From Leptidea sinapis (taxonomy: Eukaryota; Arthropoda; Insecta; Lepidoptera; Pieridae): 64,000 nucleotides of DNA. The position numbers and the translations under genes are program-made. A model generated the notes under the pieces. It searched no databases. It was not told where the DNA came from and saw nothing but the letters and a program-made list of their open reading frames with translations. The stretch lies in assembly GCF_905404315.1 (NCBI RefSeq), contig NC_066287.1, forward strand, positions 8,184,001 through 8,248,000, written 5' to 3'. Shown here one piece after another: positions 61,101 to 64,000 of the stretch; position 1 is the first letter of the stretch; each line of letters opens with the position of its first letter.

Positions 61101-63746
61101 TAACTTGTTCACTGCCATCGGGGTCGCCATGGCGCCCGACCACGGGCGACCGCGCCCGCTTGTCGAGCTGGACCCAGTCGCTTGGGGGCCTATGGCATAC
61201 ATAATATTTTCGCTGAGAAAATGGATAGAAAATGCCGTGATACCAGTACTACCGAATATCGCCAACGGACATGACATCAAAATGCGAAATTTCAGCCACA
61301 CCACCTTCATACCTGACTTGGCACAAATTTTGGATTCCCAAGGAAATGTTGGCCACGCAGCCTAACTTGCGCAATGTTATGCCGGTTTAGGAGCTTTAAG
61401 CTTAGAGCGACTGTTATACGTAGGTCACACCAAAACTTTTGCGTAACTTATAAAAACAACATGTTATAACCAAAATATTACGTGCATTGCTTTTGAAAAT
61501 ACTCTCCTTTACATTTTAAAAATTTTTTCATGCTATCGAACCATTTTTTAAAATAGGAGGACCAAATATCTAAAGGCGTGTTTTCTACATGCTGATTGAA
61601 CGCTATCACTGCCTCTTCGGAATTGGTGGATAATATAGAAATCACAGGATACTAGGTCGGGCTATGTGCAGGATGGGAGGTGAGTTGTACTGTTTCGGAA
61701 GCTAAAAATGACTTAGTTTTGTTGGCCGTGTGTGAAGAAGCGTTGTCATGATGTAGGAGAACGCGGCTTTTTGGTCATCTATCACGAACTTTTTTAAAAC
61801 CTTGGGTAAACAAATCTCATACGTAGAATACCACTCGGATTTAATCACCCGTAGCTGAAAAAAAAAGTGCGATCATCATTTTACCCACGCTTCTCGCCTG
61901 CCTCACTTTTGTTGGCTTGTTCTCATTTTCAAACATCCATTCACAACATTGCTGTTTAGTTTTTCGGGTTCAAAATAATAAATCCACGTTTCGTCTCCTG
62001 TGACAATGTCATAAACAGCATTAGAATGTCAGTGGTCGTACTTCATTAGCATCTGTGAACACATTTCCACGCAAGCCCGCTTCTGCTCCGCTGTCAGTTC
62101 ATGAGGGATCCAACGACAACAAAGTTTCCGAACTTTCAATTCTTCGTGTAAAATTTTCTGAATTTGGCTCATGCCAATCCCCAATGTCTCGAATTCTCAT
62201 AGGTAATCCGCGGGTTTTCTTCAATTAACAGCAGCCACATTATTTTCGTTAACGGCATTTGAAGGCCGCCCACACGAAATTCGTCATGTAAAGAACCCCG
62301 ACCTCTCTCAAATTCAGCAAACAATCGTCTCACGGTGCTCAAGCAAGGTGCTTCTCTCCCAAAAGCATTTTGAAGACAAGCAGCACTGTCTTCACTTTTA
62401 AAATCATAAAAAATCATTGCTCTAGATTCTTTTCGACTTAATTCCATTTTCGTTTCGTACGTAGAACTTTGATGTGTGATAAAAACAATTAACAAAGATT
62501 TCCCGCCAATTGATTTTTTTACTAAGAAGACGTATGCAACGTTTCAAAAATTATAACATTCGAAATTCAAATAGTTCCGATAAGCTAGAAGTGTATAACT
62601 TTTAGTGTGCCCCATATATACCTCTGGTACTGATTGCAGATGTTTTACCAGACTTAAATTACACAAAGAATAATGCGGAAGAAAAATTCAGCCTACGGAA
62701 TAGCAGGGCAACTTACCTTTATGATCTATATGGTGTCTGGGTGAGGGGTGATGTCCCGGCGAGGGTCTAGGCAGCGAGGGCGACGCGGGCCACGCGGTGA
62801 AGGGCGAAGTGGGCGGTGGGTGTGGCGACGCGGCGGGCGCCAGAGGGGAAGGCGCGAGCGGGGAGGCGGGGGACGCCGATACCGCCCCCGCCGGCGGTGA
62901 CGTCAGGTTGAACGAGCCACCACCCATCTGTATACACGATACGATCAAACATTACACTACATTAAATGAAAATGATATGCCCACACTTATGACTCTCTAA
63001 GATTAAAACAATACCCCTAAATACACAAAGCGCTAAATATACCATTTTCATCTATGTTCTTTTCCTTAACTGTAATGTCTATTGAGATTTGAGGCTGAAA
63101 ACTAATATTGTTGGGGTTGACTTTCTTGCTTGTGTATTTCCATTTTGATGATAGATGGATATTATTTCGGATATTGTCTTTTAAAAATTACACATAATAT
63201 CTATAATGTTTGCAATAATAAAGATTTTCTTGTATTCTTTTATGGTCCAATTAAATAAAACTTTAGAGTTGGTCCTTCGAGTCGGATTTTGTACCGAAAT
63301 TATTTAAATGGAAACACGACTGCAAGTTTTGATTTGTAATCACCTGATGCTGTGCAGGCGAGGCAGGGTGTGGCGTGAGGGGCGCGGAATGTGGCGTATG
63401 CGGCTGTGGCGGAGTCAATGGTCCCGGGAACCGGAGCCCGCCTGATAAAATAATGTTGCAATGTTTTAGATACATTGAAATATCGAAAGGCTTTCATTAG
63501 TTTTCAACAACGATAAAAAATAAAATAATTTTCGGCAATATAAGTCTTCCGTATCGTAATAAACTTTGATGCCAAAATATAATATATAAATAAGAGTTAC
63601 TAATTATTAATATAACAGGTATTAAAAGCATTAATATAATGTATCATCTCACCTGGTGGCATGGGCGATATCGGTGAGGGTGGGTTGTCATCTTCAGCCA
63701 ATAGACGAGCGCTTATATTATCGTCCACATAACGCGATAGGAAGGT
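55029..63746 (-). CDS. MED14: Mediator complex subunit 14, 3' seven exons (partial gene)
   Basis: Backbone subunit linking the head, middle and tail modules of the Mediator co-activator. Exons in coding order: 63746-63653, 63441-63344, 62927-62717, 61189-60807, 57235-56978, 55754-55621, 55149-55029. All phases match, giving about 430 residues. Sequence in order: a Pro-rich region with PPSPISPMPP and SFNLTSPPAG; RFLACVYLKRSLQRCVQQEE; QHMQSLHLQLSPLPD; MEKFFEQRVAVAPYRAASL; IPPHGPQIVPAGQPAVLL; and FAEFHQPHGECLLWPAVRDL before the stop. These match remembered human MED14 blocks (EKYFETKVACPPYK, IPPSAPPIAPPGTPAVVL, FAEMNPPRQGECTIFAAVRDL) in the same order. Coding DNA is far more GC-rich than the introns. 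The N-terminal two thirds lie right of the window. Confidence 0.95.
55348..55463 (-). pseudogene. Acidic C-terminal ORF fragment, transposase-like
   Basis: Open minus-strand frame ending ENELIINVGDDSSDDSESGS then MDESD and TAA. Acidic Ser-rich tails of this kind end many DDE-type transposases. The neighbouring gctatgatggccgttttgac (55252-55271) has a near match at 16355-16370. Nothing upstream is left because an antisense SINE adjoins it. Confidence 0.35.
55470..55600 (-). mobile_element. tRNA-derived SINE, antisense, 3' truncated
   Basis: Reverse complement reads gagctagaggtcccgggttc then gaattccggtaggtgcaaac, with the B box intact, matching 5968-6232. It stands head-on about 20 bp from the donor of the MED14 exon 55754-55621. 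Confidence 0.8.
55621..55754 (-). CDS. MED14: MED14 exon
   Basis: Acceptor atggtgtgttag, donor gtaaca, phase 0 to 2. Encodes SRGDTQLVLPLVYDVQSNAM and a polar stretch ending in NLHLK. Matches the VSIIVPIIYDM block of MED14. Confidence 0.9.
55828..56085 (+). repeat. A-tailed SINE-like family, copy 6
   Basis: tactgggcaaatgagactta, ttcaagaatcctgagcggac and gctcgtctcatctcttataa plus A-run. A further 65-base tail fragment is at 56286-56350. In a MED14 intron. Confidence 0.78.
56092..56290. repeat. Unclassified dispersed family B, copy 5
   Basis: ctccgtccagatgtagttat, ttatcggactactgaaccat and cagtcgtcagctttcgcg, co-linear with the end of copy 1. Directly follows SINE-like copy 6. Confidence 0.62.
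56655..56955 (+). mobile_element. LINE 3' end copy (same family as 37.6-38.8 kb)
   Basis: Homologous to 38520-38825: RHKLGYHP, VRFSRSFLSRTTKLWNELPC and the cggtgatcacttaac tail. It ends only about 20 bases from the donor of the MED14 exon 57235-56978, on the opposite strand. Confidence 0.82.
56978..57235 (-). CDS. MED14: MED14 exon: conserved C-terminal block
   Basis: Acceptor acccgccgcag, donor gtgagt, 86 codons. Encodes VMEKFFEQRVAVAPYRAASL, SLQWALRIPPHGPQIVPAGQ and PAVLLAKHKILFF. A 435-bp MITE begins 30 bases upstream of the acceptor. Confidence 0.95.
57266..57700. mobile_element. MITE rich in GCATGCT palindromes, MED14 intron
   Basis: 435 bp. Ends GGTGCGGACAGACGTGCTCA and, on the other strand, GGTACGGACAGACGTACTCA. 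5-bp flanks ctacg / ttacg. About seven copies of agcatgct or one-base variants inside. It begins 30 bp from the acceptor of the MED14 exon 57235-56978. Confidence 0.8.
58091..58537. repeat. 225-bp direct tandem duplication
   Basis: gaataatattattatatctt ... gagctggaagtttcttgtc is repeated from 58316 with few changes. The unit resembles a non-LTR 3' end. The high identity of the halves suggests recent duplication. In a MED14 intron. Confidence 0.85.
59121..59410. repeat. 100-bp tandem array, three units
   Basis: Units start atccgaaattcg (59121), atcccaaattcg (59221) and atcccaaattcg (59320), each ending near ggccatcttggatt. The minus strand is open through two units and repeats an SEVLE..NEFGI peptide, but the unit length shifts the frame. 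In a MED14 intron. Confidence 0.85.
59568..60014. mobile_element. TTAA-flanked non-autonomous element, copy 2
   Basis: tttaggcgacactaactgcc to ctgcttattcttcgccttaa, co-linear with 17309-17717 over its length and with about 40 extra bases near 59666-59709. In a MED14 intron. Small ORFs inside are not conserved between the copies. Confidence 0.75.
60410..60640 (+). mobile_element. RTE-type LINE 3' end fragment
   Basis: Reads GRPVTRWDNDI and then, in a nearby frame, LVKIGKQMPKIETNRKVSWR and HIRGVLACLHV. These are the last residues typical of RTE ORFs (DDIxxxAGxxWxxxAxDRxxWxxL). In the long MED14 intron. Confidence 0.65.
60807..61189 (-). CDS. MED14: MED14 exon: conserved C-terminal block
   Basis: Acceptor atgccatag, donor gtaccg, 383 bases. 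Encodes SGRGRPWSGAMATPMAV, LCTPCEPPPG, LAPLQRFLACVYLKRSLQRC and QHMQSLHLQLSPLPDAKDNW. High GC throughout. Confidence 0.94.
61423..62614 (-). mobile_element. mariner element in MED14 intron
   Basis: Ends GGTCACACCAAAACTTTTGC (61423) and, on the other strand, GGGGCACACTAAAAGTTATA (near 62614); TA on both sides. It lies between the MED14 exons at 61189 and 62717, about 100 bp from the latter. Confidence 0.72.
61640..62447 (-). pseudogene. mariner transposase fragments
   Basis: Begins MELSRKESRAMIFYDFKSED at 62447, with CLSTVRRLFAEFERGRGSLH. Later pieces in other frames include an HPAHSPDL block near 61660. Many frame breaks and stops. Confidence 0.75.
62717..62927 (-). CDS. MED14: MED14 exon: Ser/Pro-rich linker
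   Basis: Acceptor cgtgtatacag, donor gtaagt, phase 0 to 1. Encodes MGGGSFNLTSPPAGAVSASP, a Pro/Ala run and SPSLPRPSPGHHPSP. The SFNLTSPPAG and SPSLPRPSPG blocks are typical of animal MED14. Confidence 0.9.
63344..63441 (-). CDS. MED14: MED14 exon: Pro-rich linker
   Basis: Acceptor ttttatcag, donor gtgatt. Encodes GLRFPGPLTPPQPHTPHSAP and LTPHPASPAQHQ. Low complexity, but in frame with both neighbours. Confidence 0.82.
63653..63746 (-). CDS. MED14: MED14 exon (first in window)
   Basis: Acceptor atttcttag, donor gtgaga. Phase 0 in, 1 out. Encodes TFLSRYVDDNISARLLAEDD and NPPSPISPMPP, leading into the Pro-rich linker of MED14. Confidence 0.85.
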
Positions 63747-64000
63747 CTAAGAAATATAATAATAATAAAGTTATTAAATAAACATTGAGACCACGTAGTT
63801 GTTAGATTTACCACGTATTTTAATGATTAATAGGTACTAATAGGAAATATAGCAACATATTAGTTTCTTAAAGTGTAATTTAATACACAAAATATGCAAT
63901 ACCACTCCCACATTTCTTGCATGCACTGCATTAGTATCCCATACTGACTTCGGCGCGTTGATAGTTAAAAAATATAAAACGAAAAATAAAACTGTAATTC

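Larger units (their letters stand above)
62928..64000. other. MED14 introns at right edge
   Basis: Besides exons 63344-63441 and 63653-63746 this is AT-rich intron. The last 254 bases show no further exon; the next upstream MED14 exon must lie outside the window. Confidence 0.55.

Noticed and set aside
60738..61365. Plus-strand open frames of 121 and 92 codons
   Set aside because: Opposite-strand shadows of the GC-rich MED14 exon 61189-60807.
62797..63000. 67-codon plus-strand Gly-rich frame
   Set aside because: Reverse of the Pro/Ser-rich MED14 exon 62927-62717.
1..64000. CRISPR array, operon or bacterial island
   Set aside because: No regularly spaced short repeats with unique spacers. 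All tandem arrays have 100-225-bp units without spacers, and genes have spliceosomal introns.

Overview
This is nuclear DNA of an insect, almost certainly a moth or butterfly (Lepidoptera). The evidence is AT-rich introns with GT/AG splice sites, three animal genes split into small exons, and many short dispersed repeats of types familiar from lepidopteran genomes (A-tailed SINE-like units, 3' ends of Jockey/CR1- and RTE-type LINEs, mariner, Tc1, PIF/Harbinger, hAT-like and Helitron-like pieces). There is no sign of bacterial, organellar or viral gene organisation.

Three host genes can be followed exon by exon, with the reading phase agreeing at every junction. (1) Positions 1669-15129, plus strand: the last seven exons (about 318 residues) of the ECT2/pebble Rho guanine-nucleotide exchange factor, covering the end of the DH domain, the PH domain and the C-terminal tail. 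The 5' part lies left of the window. (2) Positions 46321 down to 21931, minus strand: a 14-exon gene for a divergent SLC6-family (sodium/chloride-dependent transporter-like) membrane protein, predicted 578 residues, apparently complete. (3) Positions 63746 down to 55029, minus strand: the last seven exons (about 430 residues) of Mediator subunit 14 (MED14). The rest lies right of the window. The genes have no evident functional link: cytokinesis signalling, membrane transport and transcription co-activation.

The rest is intron and intergenic DNA, much of it transposon debris. The best preserved element is a 3.08-kb PIF/Harbinger transposon (51355-54431) inside the interval between SLC6 and MED14. 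It has long GC-rich inverted ends, a TAA target duplication, an open 394-residue transposase on the minus strand and a MADF-BESS protein on the plus strand. Each gene's last exon sits in the other's intron. Other structured elements are two Tc1 and three mariner fossils, an internally deleted LINE, and more than a dozen MITEs. These include a hAT-type MITE with a perfect 8-bp target duplication, two PIF-type MITEs with TTA duplications, and a nested TTAA insertion whose empty site can be read from sister copies in the window. Several insertions lie within 10-30 bp of splice sites of SLC6 and MED14 exons. There are also a 50-bp perfect palindrome and several tandem arrays.

Layout: 1-15.2 kb ECT2 3' half; 15.2-21.9 kb intergenic MITEs and Helitron-like DNA; 21.9-46.3 kb SLC6 gene with LINE, Tc1 and mariner insertions in its introns; 46.3-55.0 kb intergenic with the Harbinger element; 55.0-64.0 kb MED14 3' half. 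All calls are by eye; no database search was possible.
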